Assembly: GCA_963840095.1 (NCBI GenBank)
Contig: CAWIXN010000014.1
Span: forward strand, 1-64,000
Length of the DNA stretch: 64,000 nt
From: DATBGO01 sp963840095
GTDB taxonomy: Bacteria > Actinomycetota > Actinomycetes > Streptosporangiales > Streptosporangiaceae
Reading direction: 5' to 3'
Shown here: positions 1 through 8,536 of the stretch, piece after piece
How positions within the stretch are numbered: position 1 is the first letter of the stretch
Layout: each line of letters opens with the position of its first letter
The notes under the pieces: generated by a model
What the model was told of the DNA's origin: nothing
The model's input: only the letters and a program-made list of their open reading frames with translations
Databases searched by the model: none
Translations under genes and position numbers: made by a program

Positions 1-6
1 GGGGTC

Positions 7-41
7 ACCGACAGAACTGCCGGTCTTGTACCGACAGAACT
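7..41. repeat. Direct repeat ACCGACAGAACT x2, candidate left terminal repeat
   Basis: The 12-mer ACCGACAGAACT occurs at 7-18 and again at 30-41. Its core is inverted at 3177-3185 (GTTCTGTCG). Doubled short motifs at one end are common transposase binding sites. Positions 42-211 contain no convincing gene. Confidence 0.45.
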
Positions 42-211
42 CTGGCGGTGGCCTGTTTTTTATTGTGACACCGGGCTCTGACACGGGGTCGGCTGCTGTG
101 TGGCCTGGCCGGGAAGCGCCGGCGGCCCTGCCCGGGGGTTGCTGGCTGGGCTGGGGCGTGGCTGATCTGCCGGGGTGAAGATGGTGACGGTGACCGGGGG
201 TGTTGTGGCTG

Positions 212-1853
212 TCAGCCGTCGGGGAGGTAGTCGCGCAGGCTGGTCCGGCGCCGTCGTGCGCGCTGGGTGATGCGGGCTTTGTCGCGGGTGGTGAGGGCGC
301 GCCAGGCGCGGATCTTGCGGATGTTGGCGGCCATGAGCAGCAGCGCGGTGAAGGTGGACTGGGCGGCGATGCCGCGGACGCGGCGTCGGGCGGGCTGGGC
401 GAGGGCTTGGTGGGCGGGGTCTTTGATGAGCCCGTTGAGGCCTTCGATGGTGTTGCGCAAGGTGGCGTAGGACCTGTGCCAGGCCGGGCTGCCGTAGGGC
501 AGGTCCTGGCGGTAGCGAGCACCGGTGTCAGGGGCGATGGTGATCGCTGTCTGGGTGCAGATTTTCGGCGGTTCGGGTGGTGGCTGGAGTGCCTTGGCGC
601 GCCCGTCGCGTGGTGTCAGCGAGGCGGGGCGTAGCGGGCAGATCAGCCCGGGGTGGTGGCCGGTGGCCCGGGCAGGACAGCCGCTGGTAGCCGTGGGCGT
701 CGGGGCCGTCTTTGTGCTTGAGCTGGTAGGGGCGGCGGGCGGTGATCTGCTGGTCGCAGAGGCCGCGGGTGATGGCGTGGTCGCGCAGCCGGGTGGTGGC
801 GGTGATCAGCGGCCCGGGCAGGGCGGGGCAGTACCAGGTGCCTTCGACGAGTAATGCTCCGCTGGTGTTTGCCTGGATGCCGAGCTGGCCGGCCTTGTAG
901 TCCATGACCGGGGAGTAGCCCAGCGCCCGGGCCGGGAGGTGGAACCGCTCGGGGAGCGCCTGGGTGTAGGCGCGGTCGTAGCCCAGCGGGCCGGGCTTGT
1001 GGCCGCGGGCGGCCATGGAGGCCAGGACGCGGGCGCCGGTGCCGCCGGGGTCTTGTCCGGGCCGGGCCAGGGCCAGGCCGGCGGCGAGGTTGGGGTGCGC
1101 GGGGCTGGCGCCGGGCGGGCGGGCCATGGTGGCGATGGTGGCTTCCAGCGCCCAGGAGATCTTGCGCAGGGGCTTTCCTTTGTCGTCCTCGCGTTCGCGG
1201 TGGTCGCCCTCGCGGACGTACCAGCCGCCGTCGGGGTCGCTGGCGCACAGCCCGGTGCGCTGGGACGGGCCGCGGGAAAACAGCGGGACCACGGTGGCGT
1301 CCAGCCCGGTGCAGCCGTCGTAGGCGGTGAGTTCTTCGCTGGTGAGCACGGAGATGCTGGCCTCGATCAGGGAGTTGAGGAAGGCTTCCAGCCGGCCGCG
1401 GGCGGCCTGGGACTGAGCTGGGGTCATCGGCCTGGTGCGGGCTTTGAGGTCGTGTTCGGTCAGGCGCCGGTTTTTCGGCAGCGGCGAGGGGTCCATGACC
1501 GAGCCGATGGCGGCGAAGCAGTACCGGACCCGCCGGTAGGCGGCCAGGTAGGCGCGCTCGGTGGCGGCGGTGCCGGGGACGCCGAGCAGTGCCCGGGAGG
1601 CGGGGCTCAGCTGCTGGAACAGGATCCGGGTGGCCTCGGTCAAGAACAGCGGCCGGTCATCCAGCGCCAGGCACAGCAGCGCCGTGAGCACCGCGCGGAC
1701 CGGCAGCGGACGGGGCCGGCCGGTGTGGCGGGCCAGCGCGGCCTCGATGACCGGGGCCTGGCCGCAGCGGTCGGTGAGCTCGGCGGCGAAGGCCACCGTC
1801 TGGTCGCTGACGCCGCCACGGGCGGGCGGCAGGGCCAGCCCGGCGCCGCTCAC
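212..1853 (-). pseudogene. DDE-like transposase of an integrase-linked element, frameshifted
   Basis: Reads as a protein of about 540 residues beginning VSGAGLALPPARGG. The GTG start at 1853 overlaps the stop of the upstream integrase in a GTGA, so the two were translationally coupled. The first frame continues to about 665, where a one-base indel shifts it. The C-terminus, with the motif EGLNGLIKDPAH and an arginine-rich RRRRTSLRDYLPDG end, lies in another frame and stops at 212. The EGLN/RRRVRG/AANIRK pattern resembles the C-terminal part of IS4/IS1182-like transposases, but I cannot place the three acidic residues, so the family is tentative. Restoring one base would give an almost complete protein, so the decay is recent or is a sequencing error. 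Confidence 0.55.
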
Positions 1854-2710
1854 CGGATGCGCTCCGAGCGCTGGCGGGCCCGCAGCGCGCCCTTGGAGCA
1901 GCTGATGCCCGGCACGTGCCGGGCGTAGCGGGCCAGCGACCCGGCCTCGGCGATCCCGGTGCTGGCCAGCAGCACGCCGACGGGGGTGCCCGCGGCCAGG
2001 TGCCCGCAGATGAACGTGGACCGGGCCCGGTTGATCGACAGCCGCGGCGCGGCCGGGCCGGCTACCAGGCGCCGGGTGAAGCTGGTGATGAAGTTCTTGT
2101 AGCCGCGGTCGGCCGGGCCGGGGGGCAGAACACGAAACCGCTGCCCGCGCCGCGGGCCAGCTCCCGGGCCCGGCGGGCGTAATCCGCGGTGACCGGCACC
2201 GCCCGGGCGGCCGGCCCGCCGACAGCCACCACGACCTGGCGGCCGCGCCGGGTGACGTCGGTGCCGCGCAGCGCCACCAGCTCGCCAGGCCGCAGCCCCG
2301 CGCCGATGCCGAACACCACCAGCGCCAGCGCCGAGCCGCGTTTGGCCGGGTCACGCTGCGCGGCTGCGACCGCGGCCAGCTCCGCTCGCTCCGCTGGCGG
2401 GTACGGCGGCGGCGCTCCGGCGCCCGGGAAACGGCGTCGGCCGCAGCCCGGGCAGTCCGTGAGCCGCCTCGGCGAGCCGGTAGAGCGCCGACCGGTAAGT
2501 GCCCCGGGTCGAGGACGCGGCACCGGCCAGGCCGGCCACGCAGAATCCCTCGATCACGTCATAGTCGAGCCAGGACTCCCAGCTGGCCGGGATGCCGCGA
2601 GCCTCAGCGAACCGGGACAGCCCCCGCGCTACCGTGGCAGTCATCGCCTGCTGCCGCGGGCTCCCCGCGGCCCCGCCGTCCTGCGTGCCTTGCCGGCCAG
2701 CCCGGGCCAT
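1850..2710 (-). pseudogene. Tyrosine recombinase/integrase, two frameshifts
   Basis: The ATG at 2710 opens a frame with an N-terminal core-binding-like segment (WESWLDYDVIEGF, SSTRGTYRSALYRLAE). The frame shifts near 2440 into a catalytic segment with GAGLRPGELVALRG, which carries the box I arginine of tyrosine recombinases. It shifts again at a run of six G (2120-2125) into NFITSFTRRLVAG and the C-terminus ending SERIR. The related scrap at 14513-14583 has four C at this point, so the six-base run is a +2 insertion here. A box II H-x-x-R and the tyrosine are not obvious in the standard spacing (FICGHLAAGTP and SLARYARHV are the nearest), so it is a divergent recombinase. It overlaps the next gene by 4 bp. 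Confidence 0.65.
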
Positions 2711-2712
2711 GA

Positions 2713-2734
2713 CTTGAAATATAGTCACTTCAAG
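2713..2734. promoter_or_regulatory. Inverted repeat CTTGAA-N10-TTCAAG between divergent genes
   Basis: A 22-bp AT-rich palindrome lies immediately upstream of the recombinase ATG (2710) and about 50 bp from the DUF6788 start. It is an island of AT in very GC-rich DNA and sits where a shared promoter/operator would be. Its binding protein is unknown. Confidence 0.4.
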
Positions 2735-2784
2735 CCGTGAACCGGGGGATGCCACCAGCGTGGCGGATAAGGGATCCTGAGACC

Positions 2785-3129
2785 ATGAACGACCCGGCAC
2801 GCCGGCACCAGCAGATCCAGGCCGAGCTCGCCCAGATCGGCATCGCCCTGCCCGGCTCGCTCACCAGCCGCACCACCCGCTGCCAGCGGGCCGGCTGTCA
2901 CTGCCACGCCAGCCCGCCCGTCCTGCACGGTCCCTACCCCACCTGGACCCGCAAAGCCGGCTCCCGCTCCATCACCAGGACCCTTACCCCCGAAGACGCC
3001 GAGCGGCTACGCCCCTACTTCGCCGCCCACCGCCGGCTGCGCCAGCTCATCACCGAACTCGAAGCCGTCTCCATCGAACTCGCCGAACAGCCCCCGGCAC
3101 CCAGAACGCCGGGAGATCACCCCGCTTAA
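2785..3129 (+). CDS. DUF6788 family protein
   Basis: A 114-residue protein starting MNDPARRHQQ. An in-frame ATG at 2737 is upstream, but 2785 fits the family's usual N-terminus. The core has an RCQRAGCHCH cysteine/histidine cluster followed by HGPYPTWTRKAG and a C-terminal helical segment (ERLRPYFAAHRRLRQLI), the signature of DUF6788. The family is small, of unknown function, and is repeatedly found beside transposases and recombinases; a nucleic-acid-binding accessory role with a Cys/His metal site is inferred. It is divergent from the broken integrase and appears intact, the only intact gene of this unit. Confidence 0.75.
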   Translation: MNDPARRHQQIQAELAQIGIALPGSLTSRTTRCQRAGCHCHASPPVLHGPYPTWTRKAGSRSITRTLTPEDAERLRPYFAAHRRLRQLITELEAVSIELAEQPPAPRTPGDHPA

Positions 3130-3192
3130 GCCGGGACCAGCCCCCGGCGAACATCACGTAACCGCTGATCAGCAGGGTTCTGTCGTTAACCC

Positions 3193-3345
3193 ACCAGGAA
3201 GTGCAGGTCAGAGGCCCGGTTGCCAGACGGCAACCGGGCCTCTTGATCGTTTGTTGGCCGTTCGTTGGCGGGATAGGGCCCCGGGCTGCGGCACGTTGCG
3301 CCGAAGACTGGTATGGATCGGCATCTCAGTCGGCCATATGGCCAA
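3193..3345 (+). repeat. Repeat A: tRNA-fMet downstream flank with hairpin
   Basis: Begins ACCAGGAAGTGCAGGTCAGA, matching the CCA end and downstream flank of the tRNA-fMet fragment at 41655-41701. Similarity to repeat C continues about 130 bp, through GGATCGGCATCTC at 3332-3344 versus 41822-41834. The tRNA part itself is missing; the sequence just before is the right end of the IS-like unit. Confidence 0.75.
3212..3241 (+). terminator. Hairpin of repeat A
   Basis: A perfect 12-bp stem, AGGCCCGGTTGC with GCAACCGGGCCT, and a 6-nt loop, followed by TCTTGATCGTTTG. In repeats B, C and E a matching hairpin sits at the same place after the tRNA CCA end. This suggests it is the natural terminator of the initiator tRNA gene. 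Confidence 0.6.
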
Positions 3346-3591
3346 GATTTGGCCATCGCGAGCTGCCAGCGGCGGCATCGGGCGTGTCACTCTGTCTGTC
3401 ACATAGCGTGAGCACTGTTGTGGGCACTGAACGCTCGAAAGTACGCATATCGCCGACTCGGTGTGGGCGGTGTTGATCAGAATCGGTTCCCGGGTCGAAC
3501 ACAGATCAGCCAGTTCTGGTCGCAGGCCCGTTAGCTCTACTGGCTGGGTCATCAGCAGTCAGGTAACCGAGCCGCGGGGCTCGCTGCCGAT
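3346..3591. other. No gene recognised
   Basis: Short frames in this stretch have no family resemblance. It lies between repeat A and the 3' end of the cupin gene. Confidence 0.4.
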
Positions 3592-4122
3592 TCAGGTCCC
3601 CCTGGGGAGCTCAATCCCGACTGCCCTGTTCTCGTCGGGCGTGCCAAGCCGGTAACCGTATTTGCCAGATACCGCGATGAGGCGGGCCAGGTCTTCCGGG
3701 GTCGGCGGGCCGGGATCACCGGTGACCGGCCGTCCTGCTTCGGAGAACCATTCTCCGAGCCGCGAGTTGGTGATAATTAGCTCGATCACCGGCTCGCGAG
3801 AGACATTCCGGAGGGCGTGCGCCTCGCCGCTGGCTATCTGGACATAGTCGCCCTCGTGCACGTCCTTCCATTCCAGGCCATCCTCACCTGGCACCAGCGC
3901 TTGCTTGGTGCCCGAGATCACCAGGAACGCTTCCGTGCTGTCGTGGCTGTGGATAGGTACTACAGCACCGGGCGGAATCATCCCGCGCATGACACAGAAG
4001 TCCCGTGGTGCGTCCTGCGGGCCGGTGAGGAATTCGACGGTCAAGCCGGCGACGTCGAGAATCGGCGTTCCTGACCCGGCGGCGATGTGATGAAGGATCC
4101 TGCTGTCGTGATGGGATTGCAT
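3592..4122 (-). CDS. Cupin domain protein
   Basis: A 176-residue single-domain cupin. Motif 1 is GAVVPIHSHDSTEAFLVISG (residues about 52-71), with the expected HxH and glutamate metal ligands. Motif 2 is GDYVQIASGEAHALRN, with the usual conserved histidine. The Leu/Gly-rich C-terminus ends at ELPRGT. Such small cupins bind a metal and act as dioxygenase-, isomerase- or sensor-like proteins, and sequence alone does not tell which. The gene follows a muconolactone-isomerase-like remnant and an MFS gene on the same strand, so it may have been the last gene of a small catabolic operon. It looks intact. Confidence 0.8.
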   Translation of the reverse strand: MQSHHDSRILHHIAAGSGTPILDVAGLTVEFLTGPQDAPRDFCVMRGMIPPGAVVPIHSHDSTEAFLVISGTKQALVPGEDGLEWKDVHEGDYVQIASGEAHALRNVSREPVIELIITNSRLGEWFSEAGRPVTGDPGPPTPEDLARLIAVSGKYGYRLGTPDENRAVGIELPRGT

Positions 4123-4194
4123 GAAAGTCTCCTCCTCGGCGTGCCGATCCTTGTCCGGTCCGGCCGCTGTGACCTATTGAGCTGATCTTGATAT

Positions 4195-4334
4195 AGAGAG
4201 ACCGCTACCGTGTTTCCTGGCTCCTGCGCCGCCAGCTCACGCGAGCGGGCAGCCTCGCGAGCGCGGATATCATCGACGGCCTGCCCCGGCGTTCCATCCG
4301 GGACGTGAATGGTCATGGTAACGAGATATTCCAT
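4195..4334 (-). pseudogene. Muconolactone isomerase-like N-terminal fragment
   Basis: MEYLVTMTIHVPDGT followed by IRAREAARSRELAAQ matches the first 37 residues of the small muconolactone delta-isomerase-like family (about 95 residues). After AAQ the sequence loses all similarity and the rest of the fold is missing. It starts 185 bp downstream of the MFS stop on the same strand. A remnant of an aromatic or oxidative pathway gene; not functional as it stands. Confidence 0.6.
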
Positions 4335-4444
4335 GGTCAGGCAGCTCCTGGAACGGCCGCGGCGCTCGGTATGTCCGCAGCTGACGGGGGCCTGTGCTCA
4401 GGCCGCCGGGTCTGGTCCTGCCCTCCACCGTCGTGCCTGAGGGC

Positions 4445-4483
4445 GGCCGGTCGCGCCCGTGAAGGACCCTGGGCGGTGCCCTG
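4445..4483. repeat. 39-bp direct repeat, copy 1 of 2
   Basis: Matches 5947-5985 with one mismatch (G/C at the twenty-ninth base). The two copies flank the MFS gene in the same orientation, about 1.5 kb apart. This copy lies just 3' of the MFS stop. Confidence 0.85.
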
Positions 4484-4518
4484 ATCGCAGCCCGGACATG
4501 CCGGGTGCACCGCCGGGA

Positions 4519-5829
4519 TCATGAACCGGCAGTCGCCGTCGATGCCGTGCGAGTGGTCTGGTGGCGGATGCCCAGCAGTACCGGCGAGGCGGCGAGCGTG
4601 CCTGCCGCGATGGCGGCGCTGAACACCAGGAGCGTGGCCTTGGGGCTGATGTGCTGCAGGGCGACGCCGGCGCCGACGACGGGCAGGGACAGGCCGACGT
4701 AGCCGACGACGAAGAAGGTGGCCAGCACTCCGGCGCGGTCGGCGGCCGAGGAGGAGGAGACGGTGATCGTCAGGGTGCCGCGGAAGATGGCGCCGACCCC
4801 CACGCCGGTGATTGCGCCTCCGGCGTAGAACAGGGCCAGGCTTGGCGACCTCAGCCAGGCCGCCGTCACGATCACGGCCAGGCCGGTGACGAGGGCAGCG
4901 ATCCCGAGGCTGAGCAGGCGGCGCACCGGCCACGCCATGGTGATGATCTGGGTGGCCGTGCCGCAGCCGAAGATGATGAAGACGGTGAGCCCGGCCAGGG
5001 CGACGGATGGGTGGCGCAGGGGTCCGGCCAGGAACGCCGAGGCCAGGCCCGTGAACAGCCCGGCCGCCGCGAAGCACAGGAAAATCCCGGTGAGCGCCGC
5101 GCCGAACTGGGCCCGGGCGCCGGCCGGGACCGCCAGGCGCTGCGGCCGGTACCGGTGGCGGGGTCGGAGCGCCGGATGGCCTTCGGGGGCTCCGGCTATC
5201 GCTAGCGCGACAGCGGCCAGCAGCACGGCGAAGACCAGGTAGGGCAGCGCGGGCTCTGCGGGCAGGTACTGTGCCAGCAGCCCGGCCAGCAGCGGCCCGG
5301 CCGCCAGGCCGCCGGCGTTGGCGACGGCACCTACGACCTGAGACCGCCTCGACGCGCGGCCGCCCGGGCCCGCGTCCAGGTCCGTCAGGTAGGCGGTGGC
5401 GGTGGCGACGGCAGCTCCCAGCGCGAGCCCGGTCAGTACCCGGCCGGCCAGCAGGGCGGGCAGGGATGTGGAGGAGGAGAGGATCGCCGCGGCGGCCAGG
5501 CCGGTCAGCAGGGCGGGGATGAGAACCGGCCGGCGCCCGTACCAGTCGGAGACGTGCCCGACCATGAGCAGACTGGCCACGACCCCGGCGGCGTACACCG
5601 CGTAGACGACGGTGATGGTGATCGAGGAGAGGCCATCTTGGTGCTGGTACAGGCCGTAGAGCGGACTGGGGGCGGTGGAGAATGCGGTCAGCACGCCGAA
5701 GCTGGCGGCCACGGCCCAGAATCCGGCCCGGCGGGAAAGCCGCCGCTTGCCGTGGGCGGCGAACGTGACTGATGTCGTTGCTTGCTGGACGGTGGACGGG
5801 GTTGGAACGGACGGGGTTGGAACAGACAT
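4519..5829 (-). CDS. MFS transporter
   Basis: A 436-residue major facilitator with about twelve hydrophobic segments. MFS signature A appears as GHVSDWYGRRPVL between TM2 and TM3, followed by GRVLTGLALGAAVATATAYL (TM4). The start MSVPTPSVPTPS at 5829 is chosen because GTAAGGAA lies 7 bases upstream; an ATG two codons earlier is too close to it. The family exports drugs or small metabolites by proton antiport; the substrate is unknown. The gene sits alone between two 39-bp direct repeats, suggesting acquisition or duplication as a unit. No regulator is adjacent. Confidence 0.85.
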   Translation of the reverse strand: MSVPTPSVPTPSTVQQATTSVTFAAHGKRRLSRRAGFWAVAASFGVLTAFSTAPSPLYGLYQHQDGLSSITITVVYAVYAAGVVASLLMVGHVSDWYGRRPVLIPALLTGLAAAAILSSSTSLPALLAGRVLTGLALGAAVATATAYLTDLDAGPGGRASRRSQVVGAVANAGGLAAGPLLAGLLAQYLPAEPALPYLVFAVLLAAVALAIAGAPEGHPALRPRHRYRPQRLAVPAGARAQFGAALTGIFLCFAAAGLFTGLASAFLAGPLRHPSVALAGLTVFIIFGCGTATQIITMAWPVRRLLSLGIAALVTGLAVIVTAAWLRSPSLALFYAGGAITGVGVGAIFRGTLTITVSSSSAADRAGVLATFFVVGYVGLSLPVVGAGVALQHISPKATLLVFSAAIAAGTLAASPVLLGIRHQTTRTASTATAGS

Positions 5830-5946
5830 CTGCATTTCCTTACGCTCATGATTCCGCGATCGGGAGGGTGGTCCGCCCGGCGCTGACGTCGGCACCGGGC
5901 GTGTCCGGGAAAGCCCGGCCAGGTATCCACCGTCGCGCTCCGGGGT

Positions 5947-5985
5947 GGCCGGTCGCGCCCGTGAAGGACCCTGGCCGGTGCCCTG
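5947..5985. repeat. 39-bp direct repeat, copy 2 of 2
   Basis: Second copy of the repeat at 4445-4483, in the same orientation, 118 bp upstream of the MFS start. It contains the palindrome-like core TCGCGCCCGTGAAGGACCCT. It could be a recombination scar or a shared regulatory element. Confidence 0.85.
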
Positions 5986-6248
5986 GCCATGCCCCTGGAC
6001 CGCGGGCACAAGGCGTCCCCGATGACGGGCTCGGAGCGGCGTGTACCCCGTTCGTTACGCGCTCCGGGTAATCGAATCGGGGGTGAGCAAGAGAGCAGCC
6101 TGTCCGGGTCGCGCACGGTCGCTATGCCTGCCGGTCCGTTCGGTGTCGATTGAGTGACGCGCCGCGGCGGTGTACCGCTTCAGAACTCGCCCGGGTGTTG
6201 TGACCTGCAGTTTGGCCGGATGGGTCGGTTGCGGCAAGATCGCGGTCT

Positions 6249-7010
6249 GTGTCCGTTCGCCTGCTCTACTTGATCATGATCCGGGTCTTCGGCTGGCTGG
6301 TGTTGCTCGGCCGCAGCGAGGCGTCGAAGGACGCGGAAGTCATGGTGCTCCGTCATGAGGTCGCGATGCTCCGCCGTCAGGTGTCCCGGCCCAGGCCGGA
6401 TTGGGCCGACCGGGCGGTCCTGGCGGCACTGACCCGGCTGCTTCCAGCCGTGCTGCGCGCCCATCGGCTTGTCACGCCGAGGACGGTGCTGGCCTGGCAC
6501 CGCCGGCTGATCACACGTAAGTGGACGTATCCGAGTCGGCCAGGCCGACCGCGGACCGGCCAGGAGATCCGCGGCCTGGTGTTGCGGCTGGCGCGGGAGA
6601 ACCCGGCCTGGGGATACCGCAGGGTGCACGGCGAGCTGAGTCGGCTCGGGCACCAGATCAGCGAGGCGACCGTGCGGAGGATCCTGCGCGCCCGTCAATT
6701 CAGGCCGGCCCCGCGGAACGTGGACACCTCCTGGCGGGCGTTCCTGCGTACTCAGGCCGATGGCCTGCTGGCCTGCGATTTCTTCCATGTCGACACGATC
6801 TTCCTCAGGCGCCTCTATGTGTTGTTTGTCATGGAGGTGGGGACCCGGCGGGTGCACGTCCTGGGCGTGACCTCCTCTCCGGATGGCGCGTGGCTGCCCA
6901 GCAGGCCCGCAACCTGCTCATGGATCTCGGTGACCGGATCGGCTCGTTCCGCTTCCTGATCCGGGACCGGGACGCCAAGTTCACCGTGGACTCCGGGCGG
7001 GCGGCCGCTT
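6249..7010 (+). pseudogene. IS3/IS481-type transposase, frameshifted and 3'-truncated
   Basis: A GTG start gives VSVRLLYLIMIRVFGWLVLL, a helical N-terminus, then the HTH segment GYRRVHGELSRLGHQISEATV and the first catalytic aspartate in ACDFFHVDT. A frameshift near 6895 moves the second aspartate region (RFLIRDRDAKFT) into another frame. Similarity ends near 7000, so the third catalytic residue (Glu) and the C-terminus are gone. A 23-codon piece of a related N-terminus occurs at 46569-46637. No terminal repeats were identified. Confidence 0.75.
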
Positions 7011-7484
7011 GCTCGCGCGAAGATGTAAGTGCGGCCGGAGCATTTGGGTCGGCGCGGCCCCCCGGGCCCGCACGGCCGGGGCGTCCAGGGCACCATGCGC
7101 ATACCTGCTCAAACGAACGGCCGTCCGCTTGAAACCGGCGCACCGAACGTTCTGATCTGTCTCGCCGAGCGGACGGAGCAGCTGCCGATGACGGCGCGCC
7201 AGATCGGCGGATATCGTGCCCTGCTCGTCGACCAGCGCCGATAACAGATCGTGACGGGCTTGTCTGATAGCCAAGCGACGGATCGCCGATTACGCGCCGT
7301 TGGGGGCGTGCCCAGCGCACAGTGGGCAGCATGCAGATTGCCCTGTTCGGCGCACCCTGCGAGAGGTCTGCTACGGAATGCAGCCGACAGCCTCGCTGTC
7401 CCGCGCCTGGCGGCGGTCAGACGCGAGGGGTGCCGGAGACGGTAGTAGTCGTCTTGGGTGAGGTCGGGCCGCTCGAACAGCGGG
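7011..7484. other. No gene recognised
   Basis: The region between the truncated transposase and the 3' end of the XRE regulator has overlapping frames on both strands without family resemblance. It is probably decayed DNA from the deletion that removed the transposase end. Confidence 0.4.
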
Positions 7485-8363
7485 TCATTCTGCCCAGTGG
7501 GCAGGGCGGCCGGCCTCAGAAGCACTGAGCGGATGCTGGTCCAGGGGCAGGCGCTGCGCGGCGATCAGGGCCTTGGCGGACGTGCTTCCCGCGGGCGCGG
7601 TGAAGACGACAACGCGAAGACCCTCGTGCCGGACGATGTCGCAGTGGAGCTGGAGCAGGCCTAGTTCGGGATGCTCAATGGTTTTGTGCTCCTCGTCGTA
7701 GGGAGCGACTTCACGTGCCTTCCAGAGCTCGCAGAATCTGGGGCTAGCCGTGAGCAGGTCGCTGATCAACTGGCCCAGCTGTTCGTCATCGGGATATTGC
7801 CCAAAGCTCGATCGCAGGTCCGAGATGATGCGCTTCTCAAACAGCCGCTCTTCCTCAGGCGACCGGAGGACCCGGGTGGGCAGGCCGGTGAAGTAGCGCC
7901 AGACCTTGTTCCGCTCGCGTTCGGGACGCTCGTTCGGGTCACCGAAGATCGTGGCCCACATCGAGTTCCAGATAATCGGGCTCCAGCTCGGGTCGTAGAT
8001 GGCCGCCGGGTTTCCGGGCAGCTGGCGGACCATGCGGCGCAGGCTGTCCGGAACTGCCTGGTGTCGTCGCGCGCTGTCCTGCGACGACTGGCCAGCGAGG
8101 AAGAACAGGTGGATCCGTTCAACGTCCGACAGCCGGTGGGCCTGGGACAGCGCGGTGAGTACCTGCGGTGACGGCGCCTTGGCTCGTCCCTGCTCAAGCT
8201 GGATCAGGTAGTCGACGGAGACACCAGAAAGCTGGGCGACCTCCTGGCGGCGCAGCCCGTGGGCCTTCCGGCCCGAGGAAACAGCCACCCCGAAGTCCCC
8301 TGGGTCCAGCCGCTCCCGCCAGTCGCGCAGAGTCGCGCCAAGCTCGCTGGTCGAAACAGCCAT
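7485..8363 (-). CDS. XRE-family regulator, MmyB-type C-terminal domain
   Basis: 292 residues. The N-terminal XRE HTH (residues about 10-75) includes RRQEVAQLSGVSVDYLIQLE and GRAKAPSPQVLTALSQA. The C-terminal part, with DPSWSPIIWNSMWATIFGD and a GLRVVVFTAPAGST end, is the ligand-binding MmyB/MltR-type domain of actinobacterial regulators that bind fatty-acyl-like ligands and usually control a neighbouring redox or hydrolase gene. The start MAVSTSELG at 8363 is preferred; an ATG 8 codons upstream exists. The gene is divergent from an alpha/beta hydrolase, with an inverted repeat between them, so it most likely controls that gene and itself. Confidence 0.88.
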   Translation of the reverse strand: MAVSTSELGATLRDWRERLDPGDFGVAVSSGRKAHGLRRQEVAQLSGVSVDYLIQLEQGRAKAPSPQVLTALSQAHRLSDVERIHLFFLAGQSSQDSARRHQAVPDSLRRMVRQLPGNPAAIYDPSWSPIIWNSMWATIFGDPNERPERERNKVWRYFTGLPTRVLRSPEEERLFEKRIISDLRSSFGQYPDDEQLGQLISDLLTASPRFCELWKAREVAPYDEEHKTIEHPELGLLQLHCDIVRHEGLRVVVFTAPAGSTSAKALIAAQRLPLDQHPLSASEAGRPAHWAE

Positions 8364-8387
8364 GATGTGGATTTTACGTTGGGCCAT

Positions 8388-8414
8388 CTGGGTGGTGATG
8401 TCAGCACCACCCAG
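8388..8414. promoter_or_regulatory. Operator candidate: CTGGGTGGTG-N7-CACCACCCAG
   Basis: A perfect 10-bp inverted repeat with a 7-base spacer lies 24 bp upstream of the regulator ATG and about 120 bp from the divergent hydrolase start. Its position between the two genes suggests the binding site of the MmyB-type regulator. Confidence 0.55.
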
Positions 8415-8536
8415 TGCCCTACCGCCCGAGTAAATGGCCGGTTTAGCCTGGCGACTGGCCTGATAGAACCGCCAGACGGTACCCAGTCCAGCCAGGCACG
8501 GACCGACTTCCTCTTTCTTTGAAAGGCGCGACCTTC

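Larger units (their letters stand above)
1..3190. mobile_element. IS-like unit: decayed recombinase, DDE-like gene, DUF6788
   Basis: A broken tyrosine recombinase and a broken transposase-like gene lie on the minus strand, with a DUF6788 gene divergent from them. The unit is bracketed by the inverted motif CGACAGAAC: plus-strand copies at 9-17 and 32-40 and the reverse complement at 3177-3185. The right end lies within about 8 bp of the tRNA-fMet flank repeat at 3193, as if the unit had inserted at the tRNA 3' end and removed the tRNA part. The true left end could be the copy at 7, the copy at 30, or beyond the window. That it is a single unit is inferred from the inverted ends and gene layout. 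Confidence 0.5.

Noticed and set aside
939..1928. Plus-strand frame of 329 codons over the transposase-like gene
   Set aside because: Antisense shadow rich in Gly/Ala/Arg with no family resemblance; the minus strand carries clear protein motifs.
3201..3476. Small plus-strand frame after repeat A, similar to one at 41645
   Set aside because: The similarity between the two translations only reflects the shared tRNA flank DNA; there is no evidence that it is translated.
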